Of a stretch of 64,000 bases of DNA, positions 10,436 through 18,708 are shown piece after piece. A model generated the notes under the pieces. The model was not told the origin of the DNA. It ran no database searches and worked only from the letters and a program-made list of their open reading frames with translations. The DNA comes from Xanthobacteraceae bacterium 501b (GTDB taxonomy: Bacteria; Pseudomonadota; Alphaproteobacteria; Rhizobiales; Xanthobacteraceae): contig KB899087.1 of assembly GCA_000378025.1 (NCBI GenBank), positions 620,001 through 684,000 on the forward strand, in the 5' to 3' direction. Position numbers and translations under genes: made by a program. How positions within the stretch are numbered: position 1 is the stretch's first letter; each line of letters begins with the position of its first letter.

Positions 10436-10481
10436 GCTTGATCGCTTCGCTCAGGGTTACGCTTGATCGCTTCGCTTAGGG
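10436..10481. repeat. 21-bp direct repeat at the end of the SGNH gene
   Basis: Two copies of GCTTGATCGCTTCGCTYAGGG, at 10436-10456 and 10461-10481, 25 nt apart. The second copy runs over the stop codon of the minus-strand hydrolase gene at 10476. This is probably a local duplication; no function is evident. Confidence 0.6.
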
Positions 10482-11324
10482 CGCGCTGGCCGACACCGGC
10501 AGGGCGACAGATGCCGCCACCGGCTTTGTCGCCACCGGTGAGGTGGGCGCGCTCACATCGGCGGAGCGCTGCTGCGAGTCGATATTGGCGACGAGGGCCC
10601 GGCCGAGGTCGCGGGCGAAGCAGTTATAGCCCCAGTCATTCATGTGGAACTGGTCCTTCCAAAGGAAGGACTCGAAGCCCATGGATGCCTTTTCGTGCCA
10701 GTCGCGCATCAGCGCGAAGCGCGGATAGACCGCCACGCCTTCTTCCGCCGCCACCTTGGCGATGAGGTTCACCATCGGCCCGCTATCGGCGTCGGCGAGC
10801 ACGCGCGGGGCGTATTGCGGGTCGACCAGCACGAGATCGGCGCCGATCGCCTTCACCCGGGCGATCGCCTCGTGCAGCAGCGCGTCGGCGGCGGCGAGGC
10901 CGCCCTCGCGGAACAGGGCGTTCACCCCGGACTGCCAGATCACCAGCGTCGGCTTCAGCGCCGCGACATCGCTGTCGAAGCGCGCCAGCATTTCCGGCGC
11001 ATCCTGCCCGTTAATGCCGCGATTGACGACGCTGATATCGGCGGCGGGAAAGCGCTCGCGCAGCATCGCCTGCAGCCGGTTGGGATAGGCGGCATCGGGC
11101 ACGCTCGCCCCCGCCCCGGCGGTGGAGGAAGAGCCGATGGCGACGATCACCACCTTCTCGCCGGCGCGCAGCCGGGCCGAGGTGCGGGCGAGCGGCGCGT
11201 TGAGCTTGGCGAGCGTCTTCGCCGCCGGGCAACTGGCCGGGATCACCGTCTGCGCCGCCGCCGGCAGGGCGGTGGTGAGGAAGAGGGCTGAGAAGGCGAG
11301 GGGGGCGAGAAGGCGCAGGTGCAT
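10476..11324 (-). CDS. SGNH/GDSL-family hydrolase, exported
   Basis: 282 residues with a clear Sec signal (1-24, ending LPAAAQ). The fold marks are IGSSSTAG (probable nucleophile Ser65), NRGINGQDA (Asn/Gly block), VIWQSGVNAL and a C-terminal DQFHMND with the Asp-x-x-His pair near residue 224. SGNH enzymes are esterases or acyltransferases that often act on acetyl groups of envelope glycans. Its ATG directly abuts the stop of a second SGNH-like gene (TAG-ATG), which follows an opgC-like gene, so a role in adding or removing acyl groups on a periplasmic or surface glycan is likely. The exact substrate is unknown. Confidence 0.82.
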   Translation of the reverse strand: MHLRLLAPLAFSALFLTTALPAAAQTVIPASCPAAKTLAKLNAPLARTSARLRAGEKVVIVAIGSSSTAGAGASVPDAAYPNRLQAMLRERFPAADISVVNRGINGQDAPEMLARFDSDVAALKPTLVIWQSGVNALFREGGLAAADALLHEAIARVKAIGADLVLVDPQYAPRVLADADSGPMVNLIAKVAAEEGVAVYPRFALMRDWHEKASMGFESFLWKDQFHMNDWGYNCFARDLGRALVANIDSQQRSADVSAPTSPVATKPVAASVALPVSASAP

Positions 11325-12107
11325 CTAGCGGGAACCGAGCGTTCTGAGGTCGACGCCGTCGACGATCATGCCGACCAGAAGGCGGCCGATGCAGCTATGC
11401 ACATCGTCGAACAGCGAGGGGGAGGGGCGTGCGGTGTCGAAGTCGAAAATGCCTTCGTCTTCCCAGAAATGCATGATGGCGTAGCGGTCAAAGAACGGCA
11501 CCCCGCCCAGACGCGCCGCCCAGCGCAGCGCGTTGGTATAGGCGCCGATATCGAAGGCGAAGTCGGTGCGCGGGCTGTATTGCGGGCTGACCAGGATGAG
11601 ATCGGCGCCAGCGTCGTGGACATAGCCGATGCCGGTGTCCACCGCGTCGGAGAAAATAGAGGTCTCGGCGCCCAGAATGGCGTCGAAGGTGCCGGTCTGC
11701 CAGATCACCAGCGCCGGCCGGGCTTCCGCCAGCATCGCCGGCAGTTCGTCGCGGATGGTCTCGGCGGTGGCGCGCGGCTGGCTGCGGGTCGTCACCACCA
11801 CCCCGCCCTCGGGATAGCGGGCGCGCAGCGTCTCCTCGATATAGCTGGGGAAGCTGCGCAGGGCGACGCTCTTGCTGCCCGCAGCGCCGGCATCGGTCAG
11901 CCGCTTGGTCGTTGTGGCGCTGTTCACCACCAGGATGGTGGTCGGCTCCTTCTTCTCCAGCGAGCGCGCCAGGCGCGGCAGGGAAAAGCCGGCCCGGGTG
12001 AGAGCGGAGGGCGCCGCGCACACCTTGGCCGTCTCGGCTGCGACGCCAGAGGCGCCGCCCAAGGAAAGGACGCTTGCGAACAAAATACCCCAGATCCAGC
12101 GTTCCAC
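11325..12107 (-). CDS. Divergent SGNH-like exported protein
   Basis: About 260 residues from the GTG at 12107, which gives a compact Sec signal (ERWIWGILFASVLSLGG...VAAE). A GTG at 12170 is also in frame but would overlap opgC by about 50 nt. It resembles the neighbouring SGNH hydrolase: VVNSATTT stands where that protein has IGSSST, VIWQTGTFDAI matches its third block, and DDVHSC supplies the C-terminal Asp/His. The oxyanion blocks are unusual, so activity is less certain. It may be a paralogue working on the same substrate as its neighbour. Confidence 0.72.
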   Translation of the reverse strand: MERWIWGILFASVLSLGGASGVAAETAKVCAAPSALTRAGFSLPRLARSLEKKEPTTILVVNSATTTKRLTDAGAAGSKSVALRSFPSYIEETLRARYPEGGVVVTTRSQPRATAETIRDELPAMLAEARPALVIWQTGTFDAILGAETSIFSDAVDTGIGYVHDAGADLILVSPQYSPRTDFAFDIGAYTNALRWAARLGGVPFFDRYAIMHFWEDEGIFDFDTARPSPSLFDDVHSCIGRLLVGMIVDGVDLRTLGSR

Positions 12108-12118
12108 GTCGAACCGCG

Positions 12119-13309
12119 CTAGCCAGCCTTCTTGCGCGCCGCTCTGTCGCGCTCGGCGCGAGCATACCACGACAGCACTGCCGAGAGACCTACCATTAAG
12201 GCGATGCCGGACACGCTCATCGTCAGCTGCATGAGCACGGTGCCGGAAACCTCGTTCAGCACGAAATGTGCGGCAAAAGAAAGGAAGACACCGAAACAGA
12301 ACACTTCAAGCGAGTGCTGGCCGCACATGATGAGCGGCCTCACCGCTTCCCAGCGCAGAAATGGCGCCTGCACCGGTATCAGCCTGACGATTACCACCGC
12401 CAGTGCCAGAAAGTGCAGGAAGCGCAGCACCGAGAGGTCGGTCTTGCTGATGGGGTAGATGATATCGCCAATGGCTGGCGGCACCAGCCCTTCCAGCGGG
12501 GGCCAGTACCAGCTCGTCACCACTGCCAATGAAAGCGCGAGATAGAGCACCGACAGCACCAGCACCGCCCGCGCATGCACCAGCCGCGCCAGCCGGTCGC
12601 TGCCGCCGAGCCCACACCAGCCGCCAAACACGAACATCAGCTGCCAGGCGAAGGGGTTGAAGAACCACATCCGGTCGTCGGGATAGCCCGGCAGGTTGAA
12701 GCCGAGAAACTGGACGGCGAGCCACAACAGGAAGGAGGCGAGGAGCGTCGCATCGGCCCAGCGCTTCAGCGCCCACAGGATCGGCGGGAAGGTCGCCAGC
12801 AGCACGATGTAGAGCGGCAGCACGTCCATATTGGCCGGGCGGAACTTCAGCAGCAGCGCCTGCACCAGTGCCACGTCGGGCTCGGCGAGGAACTGCAGCG
12901 CGCCCATTTCCTCGGCGTAGAGCGGGTTCTCGAAGCTGCCGACCACATAGGAGATTTCGGCGAGATAGATGACGAACAGGAAGATGAAGGCGACATAAAG
13001 CTGCCACGCCCGGCGCAGGATGCGCGCCGAGGTGACGAGCACGCCGCTGGCATCGAGCTGGCGCCCATAGACCATGGCGGCGGTGTAGCCGGAGATGAAG
13101 ACGAAGATCTCGGTGGCGTCGGAAAAGCCGAAATTGCGGTTGGTGATCCAGTTGCCGACATTGTTGGGCACATGGTTCAGGAAAATGAACCACAGCGCCA
13201 GCCCGCGGAACAGGTCGAGCCGCAGATCGCGCCCGGAGGCGGTGGGTGGGGCCGGCCTTTCGGCCGGCTCCACGGGAGTGTTCGCCGTCGCGGCGAGGGG
13301 CGCAGGCAC
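12119..13309 (-). CDS. opgC: OpgC-type membrane acyltransferase
   Basis: 396 residues, about ten transmembrane segments, of the OpgC family. Opening motifs are RDLRLDLFRGLALWFIFLNH and TEIFVFISGYTAAMVYG. Family members transfer succinyl or other acyl groups to osmoregulated periplasmic glucans from the cytoplasmic membrane. The start is a GTG at 13309 because no ATG occurs before the conserved region. The stop is 11 nt before the GTG of the SGNH-like gene, and the gene begins 9 nt after hdeD, so all four form one operon under the EcfG-type promoter at 13940-13964. The true substrate could be another envelope glycan. Confidence 0.85.
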   Translation of the reverse strand: MPAPLAATANTPVEPAERPAPPTASGRDLRLDLFRGLALWFIFLNHVPNNVGNWITNRNFGFSDATEIFVFISGYTAAMVYGRQLDASGVLVTSARILRRAWQLYVAFIFLFVIYLAEISYVVGSFENPLYAEEMGALQFLAEPDVALVQALLLKFRPANMDVLPLYIVLLATFPPILWALKRWADATLLASFLLWLAVQFLGFNLPGYPDDRMWFFNPFAWQLMFVFGGWCGLGGSDRLARLVHARAVLVLSVLYLALSLAVVTSWYWPPLEGLVPPAIGDIIYPISKTDLSVLRFLHFLALAVVIVRLIPVQAPFLRWEAVRPLIMCGQHSLEVFCFGVFLSFAAHFVLNEVSGTVLMQLTMSVSGIALMVGLSAVLSWYARAERDRAARKKAG

Positions 13310-13318
13310 CGGCAGGGG

Positions 13319-13897
13319 CTATTTCTTCAGGCCGAAGCCGAGGAACAGCACGGCGATGCCATTGAACACCAGGTCGATGCCGAGCAGCAGGCCGAGCACC
13401 CATAGCCCGCTGACCGGCCAGCCCGCGATGATCTCAATGCCGAGCAGGACGGCGATCGCGGCGGAGAAGGCGATCCAGCCCCAGCCATCGGCCGGGCGCA
13501 GCTGGAAGGCGGCGACGAGGCGGAACGCGCCGCCGATGATCAGCGAGACGCCGAGGAACAGGGTGAGGAATTCGGCGGCGACCATCGGCACGAAGATGCA
13601 GACGAGGCCGGCGGCGAGAAACAGCAGGCCGTCGAGCAGCCAGAAGGCGAAGGCGCCCCAGGTCTTGACCTGGAAGGCATGGATCACCTGGGCGCCGCCG
13701 GAAACGGCCATCATCACGCCGATATAGAGCACAGACACCACGGTGCTGAGCACGAGATTGCCGAGCGCGATGGCGCCGGCCATGACCATGAGCAGGCCGA
13801 GGGCGACGAACCACCCCCATTTGGCGCGCAGCTCGGAAAGATGCCCGGCGACCATGCCGCCCGGTGTCGGCGAGAGGGAGCCCGTTTGCGAAGCCAT
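13319..13897 (-). CDS. HdeD-family membrane protein
   Basis: 192 residues from the ATG at 13897 (AGGA upstream); an ATG at 13912 is an alternative start. Six hydrophobic segments with internal pseudo-repeats (GLLMVMAGAIAL, GVSLIIGGAFRL) are typical of HdeD/DUF308 proteins, which are linked to acid and general stress resistance. First gene of the hdeD-opgC-SGNH-SGNH operon. Confidence 0.87.
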   Translation of the reverse strand: MASQTGSLSPTPGGMVAGHLSELRAKWGWFVALGLLMVMAGAIALGNLVLSTVVSVLYIGVMMAVSGGAQVIHAFQVKTWGAFAFWLLDGLLFLAAGLVCIFVPMVAAEFLTLFLGVSLIIGGAFRLVAAFQLRPADGWGWIAFSAAIAVLLGIEIIAGWPVSGLWVLGLLLGIDLVFNGIAVLFLGFGLKK

Positions 13898-13939
13898 GTG
13901 GTCGATCCTCATTCTTGCCCGCTACACCGGCAGCGCGGT

Positions 13940-13964
13940 AACGACGTCCCGCCTCCGGAGTTCC
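13940..13964 (-). promoter_or_regulatory. EcfG-type promoter of the hdeD-opgC operon
   Basis: Minus strand: GGAAC (13964-13960), 16 nt, CGTT (13943-13940). An exact match to the general stress sigma factor consensus. The predicted start near 13933 leaves 20-36 nt before the hdeD start codon. Confidence 0.8.
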
Positions 13965-14061
13965 AGCGACTCGTCCTGAACGAGCGCCCTATCGTATAGA
14001 CAGGCGCTGCCGAGCTGTAGTCATGGAATAACCAGATGTCGAACCCTGACCGGGCCCCGCG

Positions 14062-14694
14062 ATGACGCGCGCGCCCCGCACTCCCACCGATCACCCCCCG
14101 CTCGACCTGTTCGGCGCGCCGGCGGCGCTGCCGGGCCGTCGCCTCACCGGGCATCTGGCGCGCGCGCTGCTCGCCGACGGGCCGGGCTTTGCCACCCGCG
14201 ACGTGGAAGGGCTCGTCGTCACGCTGGAAGGCATCCTTGGTGATCGCCATGCCGGGTTCAGCCGTGCCGCGGATTCGCGCGTGCCGTGGTACCCGCGCGG
14301 CACGCCGCTCCGCAACACGCGGCAGGTCTCGCTGGTCGCGCCGGACGAGCTGGCCGAGATCGCCCGTCGCCTTGGGCTGGCGCAGATCGCGCCGGAATGG
14401 ATCGGCGCCAATCTGCTGATCGAGGGCGTGCCGCGCCTCACCGGCCTGCCGCCGGGCACAAGGCTGCATTTCGAGGGCGGGGCGGCGCTGGTGGTGGAGG
14501 GGGAGAACGCGCCCTGCCGCCATGCCGGGGCGGCGATTGCCGCACAGACCGGGCAGGAAGCCGCCGATCTCGGCTTTGCCAAAGTCGCGAAGGGGCTGCG
14601 CGGGCTGGTCGCCTGGGTCGAGCGGGCCGGCACGCTCAAGCCCGGCACGCCGATCAGTGTCCGCGTGCCGGCGCAGCGCGTCTGGACCTCCTGA
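14062..14694 (+). CDS. MOSC domain protein
   Basis: 210 residues covered by one MOSC domain, the domain that carries sulfur as a Cys persulfide in molybdenum cofactor sulfurases. The conserved cysteine is Cys152 in ENAPCRHAG. NTRQVSLVA and GANLLIEG are further family blocks. No fused aminotransferase domain is present, as in the YiiM-type stand-alone proteins. A strong terminator follows at 14699. Confidence 0.87.
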   Translation: MTRAPRTPTDHPPLDLFGAPAALPGRRLTGHLARALLADGPGFATRDVEGLVVTLEGILGDRHAGFSRAADSRVPWYPRGTPLRNTRQVSLVAPDELAEIARRLGLAQIAPEWIGANLLIEGVPRLTGLPPGTRLHFEGGAALVVEGENAPCRHAGAAIAAQTGQEAADLGFAKVAKGLRGLVAWVERAGTLKPGTPISVRVPAQRVWTS

Positions 14695-14698
14695 ACGC

Positions 14699-14735
14699 AA
14701 AGGCCGGATCGCGGGGCGATCCGGCCTTTGCTTTG
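14699..14735 (+). terminator. Rho-independent terminator after the MOSC gene
   Basis: A 13-bp perfect stem (14699-14711 with 14717-14729, AAAGGCCGGATCG and its complement) around a CGGGG loop, followed by a T-rich tail. The A-rich left flank lets it also serve the convergent L,D-transpeptidase gene. Confidence 0.88.
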
Positions 14736-14765
14736 TCTCATGCCGGCCATGGCCGGCGCGCCCGC

Positions 14766-15881
14766 TCAGCGGACGGCGAAACCGGTATCGGCCGGCGCGG
14801 TGGCGGTGGCCGGCATGCCGTCGGCGGCGGTGGCCGGCGGGTTGCCGGGCAGAACCACCACCTTGGTTCCGACCTTCACCTTGTCGAACAGCGCTTCCAC
14901 ATCCTCGTTCAGCATGCGGATGCAGCCCGACGACATGAATTGGCCGATGGTGGAGGGCTGGTTGGTGCCGTGGATGCGGTAGATCGTGCCGCCGAGATAG
15001 AGCGCGCGCGCGCCCATCGGGTTGCCCGGGCCGCCGGCCATGAAGCGCGGCAGATAGGGCTGGCGCTCGATCATTTCCGCCGGCGGGCGCCAATCCGGCC
15101 ATTCCGCCTTGCGGCTGATCTTTTCCGCGCCGGCCCAGGTGAAGCCTTCGCGGCCAACGCCGATGCCGTAGCGCTCGGCCTTGCCGCCGGGCAGCACGTA
15201 ATAGAGGTAGGTGTTCGGCGTATCGATAACGATGGTGCCCGGGGCCTCCTTCGTCACATAGTCGACCACCTGGTGCTTGAGATGGGCGGGAAGTTCCTTG
15301 GGCGGGCCTTCCTCCGGCTGGTCCTCGGGCGGCAGCATGGCGACGCTGGAACCGTTGGCGCCATAGGTATTGGCGCCGTTGCCCTGCACGGGGGCCGGCG
15401 GCTGGCCATAGGCGGCGGGCTGGCCGTAATGGGGCTGGGCATAGCTGGGCTGCTGGGCGGGCGCGGCGGCATTCTGGCCATAGGGCGAGGCCATGCCGGC
15501 CGGCTGCTGGCCGGAATAGGCGCCCGGGGGGTAGCCGGTGGGCTGGCGCGAGGGGTCAGCATAGGGAGCATTGGCGACCGCCGGTACGCCCGGGGCCGGC
15601 GCGGCATAGGGGTCGCGCACGCCGGGCGGGGTGCCATAGGCGGCTTGGGGCTGCTGGTAGGTCTGGGCCGGGGCGCCATTGGCGGGCGCACCATAGGGAT
15701 CATAGGCCGCCGGAACCTCGACATCCTCGATCGCGCGGCTTCCCGCCGCCTCATAGGCCGAACCGCCCTGAGCGGCGGGGTCCTGGCCCTCGACGGGATA
15801 ATACTGGGCTGCGGCGGTGCCGACCGATGCCAGTACCGAGAAGGCGACAGCGGGAACGAAACCGAGGCGAACGAGCATCAT
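14766..15881 (-). CDS. L,D-transpeptidase (YkuD domain) with long Pro/Gln/Tyr-rich linker
   Basis: 371 residues: Sec signal (1-25, ending TAAAQ), a low-complexity segment rich in Pro, Ala, Gln, Gly and Tyr to about residue 200, then a YkuD catalytic domain. The active site is HGTNQPSTIG...SSGCIRM with Cys320. Such enzymes make 3-3 cross-links in peptidoglycan or attach outer-membrane proteins to it. The linker probably spans the periplasm toward the wall. ATGs at 15881 and 15878 are equivalent starts. Confidence 0.9.
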   Translation of the reverse strand: MMLVRLGFVPAVAFSVLASVGTAAAQYYPVEGQDPAAQGGSAYEAAGSRAIEDVEVPAAYDPYGAPANGAPAQTYQQPQAAYGTPPGVRDPYAAPAPGVPAVANAPYADPSRQPTGYPPGAYSGQQPAGMASPYGQNAAAPAQQPSYAQPHYGQPAAYGQPPAPVQGNGANTYGANGSSVAMLPPEDQPEEGPPKELPAHLKHQVVDYVTKEAPGTIVIDTPNTYLYYVLPGGKAERYGIGVGREGFTWAGAEKISRKAEWPDWRPPAEMIERQPYLPRFMAGGPGNPMGARALYLGGTIYRIHGTNQPSTIGQFMSSGCIRMLNEDVEALFDKVKVGTKVVVLPGNPPATAADGMPATATAPADTGFAVR

Positions 15882-16042
15882 CAAGCCTTAATCGAATCTG
15901 TCGGCGCGGAAATGCGCGGAAATGTTTCTGCCGAGGGGAATGACGCAGGATCAAGGCAGGTTCAAGACCATAAGCCCTCACGAAATAGAGCGTTCCGGGC
16001 TGCTATGCGCAAGGCGCGGGGCTGATGCAGCCGGGCCACACC

Positions 16043-16633
16043 TCAACCGGGCGCCGGCGGGGCTTCCGCGTCGCGGTCGCGGTGCCAGCCGACTGTCGCG
16101 TCGGGGTGGCAGTCGGTGGAGGCGAAATAGGGCTTGATGTCCAGAAGCGGCGTGCCGTCGAGGCAGTCCGCGCCGATCACCGTCAGCGTGCCGCCATCGA
16201 TGCCGAGCAGCTTCACCGCGCTAAGTGCGATCGGGTTGGGCCGCGCCGGGCTGCGCAGCGCGAAGGTGCCGCGCCCGGTGCCATAGCGGCGGGGTGTCTG
16301 CACCACGAGATTTCGCGGCGCCTTGTCCATGAAATAGAGCAGCCAGAGATGGGTGGTGCCCTCCAGCCCCGCCAGCGCCGGCCGGAAGGCGGGGTCGATC
16401 TCCACCGTGCACACTTCCTGCCGCGCCATGGCCTCATGGGCGTTCTTCGGGCAGTCGGCGCGCCGGGTCCAGGGCGTGCGGATGCGGCCGATGAAATAGA
16501 GCCCGGCATCGGGCGTCGCCGGCAGGTCCACTGTGACCTCGCCCGGCCGGACGCCGAAGTCGCCAGCCGCAGCGGCCTCGTCGCCTGCACCCGCAGCGGG
16601 CACATCGACGCCGTCCCCATCAACCCCGCGCAT
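16043..16633 (-). CDS. trmO: tRNA (N6-threonylcarbamoyladenosine-37) methyltransferase, TsaA/TrmO family
   Basis: 196 residues from the ATG at 16633. Family marks are RSPARPNPIALSAVKLL, the TsaA/UPF0066 signature, and GTPLLDIKPYF. TrmO uses SAM to N6-methylate t6A37 in tRNA. The N-terminal about 45 residues are poorly conserved, so the start may lie slightly downstream. It is divergent from the SAM-linked ArsR-methyltransferase regulator. Confidence 0.82.
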   Translation of the reverse strand: MRGVDGDGVDVPAAGAGDEAAAAGDFGVRPGEVTVDLPATPDAGLYFIGRIRTPWTRRADCPKNAHEAMARQEVCTVEIDPAFRPALAGLEGTTHLWLLYFMDKAPRNLVVQTPRRYGTGRGTFALRSPARPNPIALSAVKLLGIDGGTLTVIGADCLDGTPLLDIKPYFASTDCHPDATVGWHRDRDAEAPPAPG

Positions 16634-16667
16634 GGACTGCGGCAACCTCTTGCGTTTGGGTAAAATA

Positions 16668-16691
16668 AGACATAAACATATCTTTATATCT
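16668..16691. promoter_or_regulatory. Operator of the ArsR-methyltransferase/metF operon
   Basis: A 24-bp imperfect palindrome in which 10 of 12 position pairs match. Its core is ATAAACATATCTTTAT (16672-16687). It is AT-rich in a GC-rich region, starts 38 nt before the GTG start, and overlaps the likely promoter (TTGGGT, 17 nt, TATCTT at 16656-16684). Expected binding site of the ArsR-type regulator encoded next to it. Confidence 0.72.
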
Positions 16692-16705
16692 CTCTCGGAG
16701 GTCTC

Positions 16706-17719
16706 GTGACCGTCTCCCCGCTCAGCTTCCCGCTGCTTCTCGACGGCCTCAAGGCGGCCGGCGAGGACACGCGCCTGCGCCTGCTGGCGCTGATCGGCGA
16801 GGGCGAGCTGACCGTTTCCGAGCTTACCGAGATTCTGGGCCAATCGCAGCCGCGAATCTCGCGCCATCTCAAGCTGCTGGCGGAGGCGGGGCTGGTCGAG
16901 CGGTTCCGCGAAGCCAGCTGGGTGTTCTATCGCCGCGCGGTCGACACCCCCGGTGCGGCGCTGACCGACGCGCTGCTGGCGCTGATGGCGTCCGGCGACA
17001 CCGTCCTTTTGCGCGACCGCGAGCGGCTGGAGGCGGTGCGTGCCGCCCGCGCCGCCCACGCGCAGGAATATTTCCGCGCCCATGCCCATGAATGGGACGC
17101 CATTCGCCGCCTGCACGCGCCGGAGGAGCAGGTGGAGGCGGCGATCCATGCCGCCCTGTCAGGCGGGCGCATCGGCAGCTTGCTCGATCTCGGCACCGGC
17201 ACCGGCCGCATTCTGGAGCTGTTCGCCGACGAGATGGAGCGCGGCGTCGGCATCGATCTCTCCGCCGAGATGCTGGCGGTGGCGCGGGCCAATCTCGACC
17301 GCGCCGGGGTGCGCAACGCCACGGTGCGGCAGGGCGACATCTATAATCTCGCTTTGCCGCGTGATGCGTTCGACGTGGTGATCGTGCACCAGGTGCTGCA
17401 CTTTCTGGAGGACGCCCCGCGCGCCATCAAGGAAGCGGCGCGGGTGCTGCGCCCCGGCGGGCGGCTGCTGGTGGTCGATTTCGATCCGCACGACCTCGAA
17501 TTCCTGCGCGAGCAGCACGCCCATCGCCGGCTCGGCTTCGCGCCTGAAATCATGGAGAGCTGGCTCGCCCAGGCCGGCCTCGTGCCACAGTCCCATCGCC
17601 TGCTCGCCCCCAAGGACCCGGGAAAGTCCGGGGAGGGCCGGCTTACCGTTTCGCTCTGGCTGGCCCGCGACCCGCGTGTCGTGCTGGCCGATGCCCCACA
17701 AAAGCAGGAGGTCGCCTGA
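16706..17719 (+). CDS. ArsR-family regulator fused to a SAM-dependent methyltransferase domain
   Basis: 337 residues. Residues 1-90 are an ArsR winged helix (TVSELTEILGQSQPRISRHLKLL recognition region) without the Cys metal site of SmtB/ArsR. Residues 140-310 are a class I methyltransferase fold (LLDLGTGTGRILELF, then VIVHQVLHFLEDAP). The GTG start at 16706 has an excellent CGGAGG site. It overlaps metF by one base (TGATG). Proteins of this architecture sit with methionine-cycle genes in Alphaproteobacteria; the methyltransferase-like domain probably senses SAM or S-adenosylhomocysteine. Autoregulation through the palindrome at 16668-16691 is inferred. Confidence 0.87.
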   Translation: MTVSPLSFPLLLDGLKAAGEDTRLRLLALIGEGELTVSELTEILGQSQPRISRHLKLLAEAGLVERFREASWVFYRRAVDTPGAALTDALLALMASGDTVLLRDRERLEAVRAARAAHAQEYFRAHAHEWDAIRRLHAPEEQVEAAIHAALSGGRIGSLLDLGTGTGRILELFADEMERGVGIDLSAEMLAVARANLDRAGVRNATVRQGDIYNLALPRDAFDVVIVHQVLHFLEDAPRAIKEAARVLRPGGRLLVVDFDPHDLEFLREQHAHRRLGFAPEIMESWLAQAGLVPQSHRLLAPKDPGKSGEGRLTVSLWLARDPRVVLADAPQKQEVA

Positions 17720-18657
17720 TGTCGTCGGATGTCGAGCGCCGCAGCCGCCGCGCCGGCGGGCGGCCCATTTCGGTCTCGTTCGAGTTCTTTCCGCCGAAGA
17801 CGCCCGAGATGGAGGCCACGCTGTGGAACTCCATCACCCGTCTGGCGCCGCTGGCACCGAAATTCGTCTCGGTCACCTATGGCGCCGGCGGCTCCACCCG
17901 CGAGCGCACCCACACCACGGTGGAGCGCATCGTCAAGGAGACACGCCTGGCGCCGGCGGCGCATCTCACCTGCGTCTCCGCCACCAAGGGCGAGGTCGAC
18001 GAGGTGGTGCGCGGCTATTGGGACGCCGGCGTCCGCCACATCGTCGCGCTGCGGGGGGATCCGCCGGGCGGCGTCGGCCAGACCTATGAGCCGCATGGCG
18101 AGGGCTACCGCACCACGGCCGATCTGGTCGCCGGCATCCGCCGCAGCGCCAATTTCGAGGTGTCGGTCTCCGCCTATCCCGAGAAGCACCCGGAAAGCCC
18201 GAGCTTCGACACCGATCTCGACATCCTCGCCGCCAAGGTGGATGCCGGGGCGACGCGCGCCATCACCCAGTGCTTCTTCGACAACGACCTGTATTTCGCT
18301 TTTCTCGACAAGGCGCGTGCGCGCGGCATCGACGTGCCGATCGTGCCGGGCATCCTGCCGGTGTCGAACTTCAAGCAGGCGAAGAACTTCTCGGAGAAAA
18401 CCGGCACCTACATGCCGGACTGGCTGGCCGCCCGCTTCGAGGGCCTCGACAACGACCCCGAGACCCGCAAGCTGATCGCCGCCGCGGTGGCGGCCGAGCA
18501 GGTGTTCGATCTGGTGGACCGCGGCGTCACCGAGTTCCACTTTTACACCCTCAACCGCGCGGATCTCGTCTACGCCATCTGCCATCTGCTCGGCATCCGC
18601 CCGCCGCAGGAGGTCAACGGCGCGAGCGGGCAGGGCAACGGGGCGGCGGCGGCATGA
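17719..18657 (+). CDS. metF: 5,10-methylenetetrahydrofolate reductase
   Basis: 312 residues, a TIM-barrel flavoprotein reducing methylene-THF to methyl-THF, the methyl donor for MetH. Typical blocks are SVSFEFFPPKTPEME, VSVTYGAGGSTRERT, HLTCVSATKGE, ALRGDPPGG and ITQCFFDNDLYF. The ATG overlaps the stop of the regulator gene, indicating translational coupling. metH follows about 0.4 kb downstream on the same strand. Confidence 0.96.
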   Translation: MSSDVERRSRRAGGRPISVSFEFFPPKTPEMEATLWNSITRLAPLAPKFVSVTYGAGGSTRERTHTTVERIVKETRLAPAAHLTCVSATKGEVDEVVRGYWDAGVRHIVALRGDPPGGVGQTYEPHGEGYRTTADLVAGIRRSANFEVSVSAYPEKHPESPSFDTDLDILAAKVDAGATRAITQCFFDNDLYFAFLDKARARGIDVPIVPGILPVSNFKQAKNFSEKTGTYMPDWLAARFEGLDNDPETRKLIAAAVAAEQVFDLVDRGVTEFHFYTLNRADLVYAICHLLGIRPPQEVNGASGQGNGAAAA

Positions 18658-18670
18658 GAATTTCGCGTCG

Positions 18671-18694
18671 GAATGCCATATAGTAGGGGCATTC
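18671..18694. promoter_or_regulatory. Inverted repeat between metF and the coiled-coil gene
   Basis: GAATGCC (18671-18677) pairs with GGCATTC (18688-18694) around a 10-nt loop, 13 nt after the metF stop and 15 nt before the next start codon. There is no T-run. It could be an operator or a processing hairpin. Confidence 0.4.
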
Positions 18695-18708
18695 TGCGGA
18701 GACGGTCG

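Noticed and set aside
16634..16705. SAM or SAH riboswitch before the ArsR-methyltransferase/metF operon
   Set aside because: Only 72 nt are available and they hold an AT-rich protein-binding type palindrome; no riboswitch core is seen.
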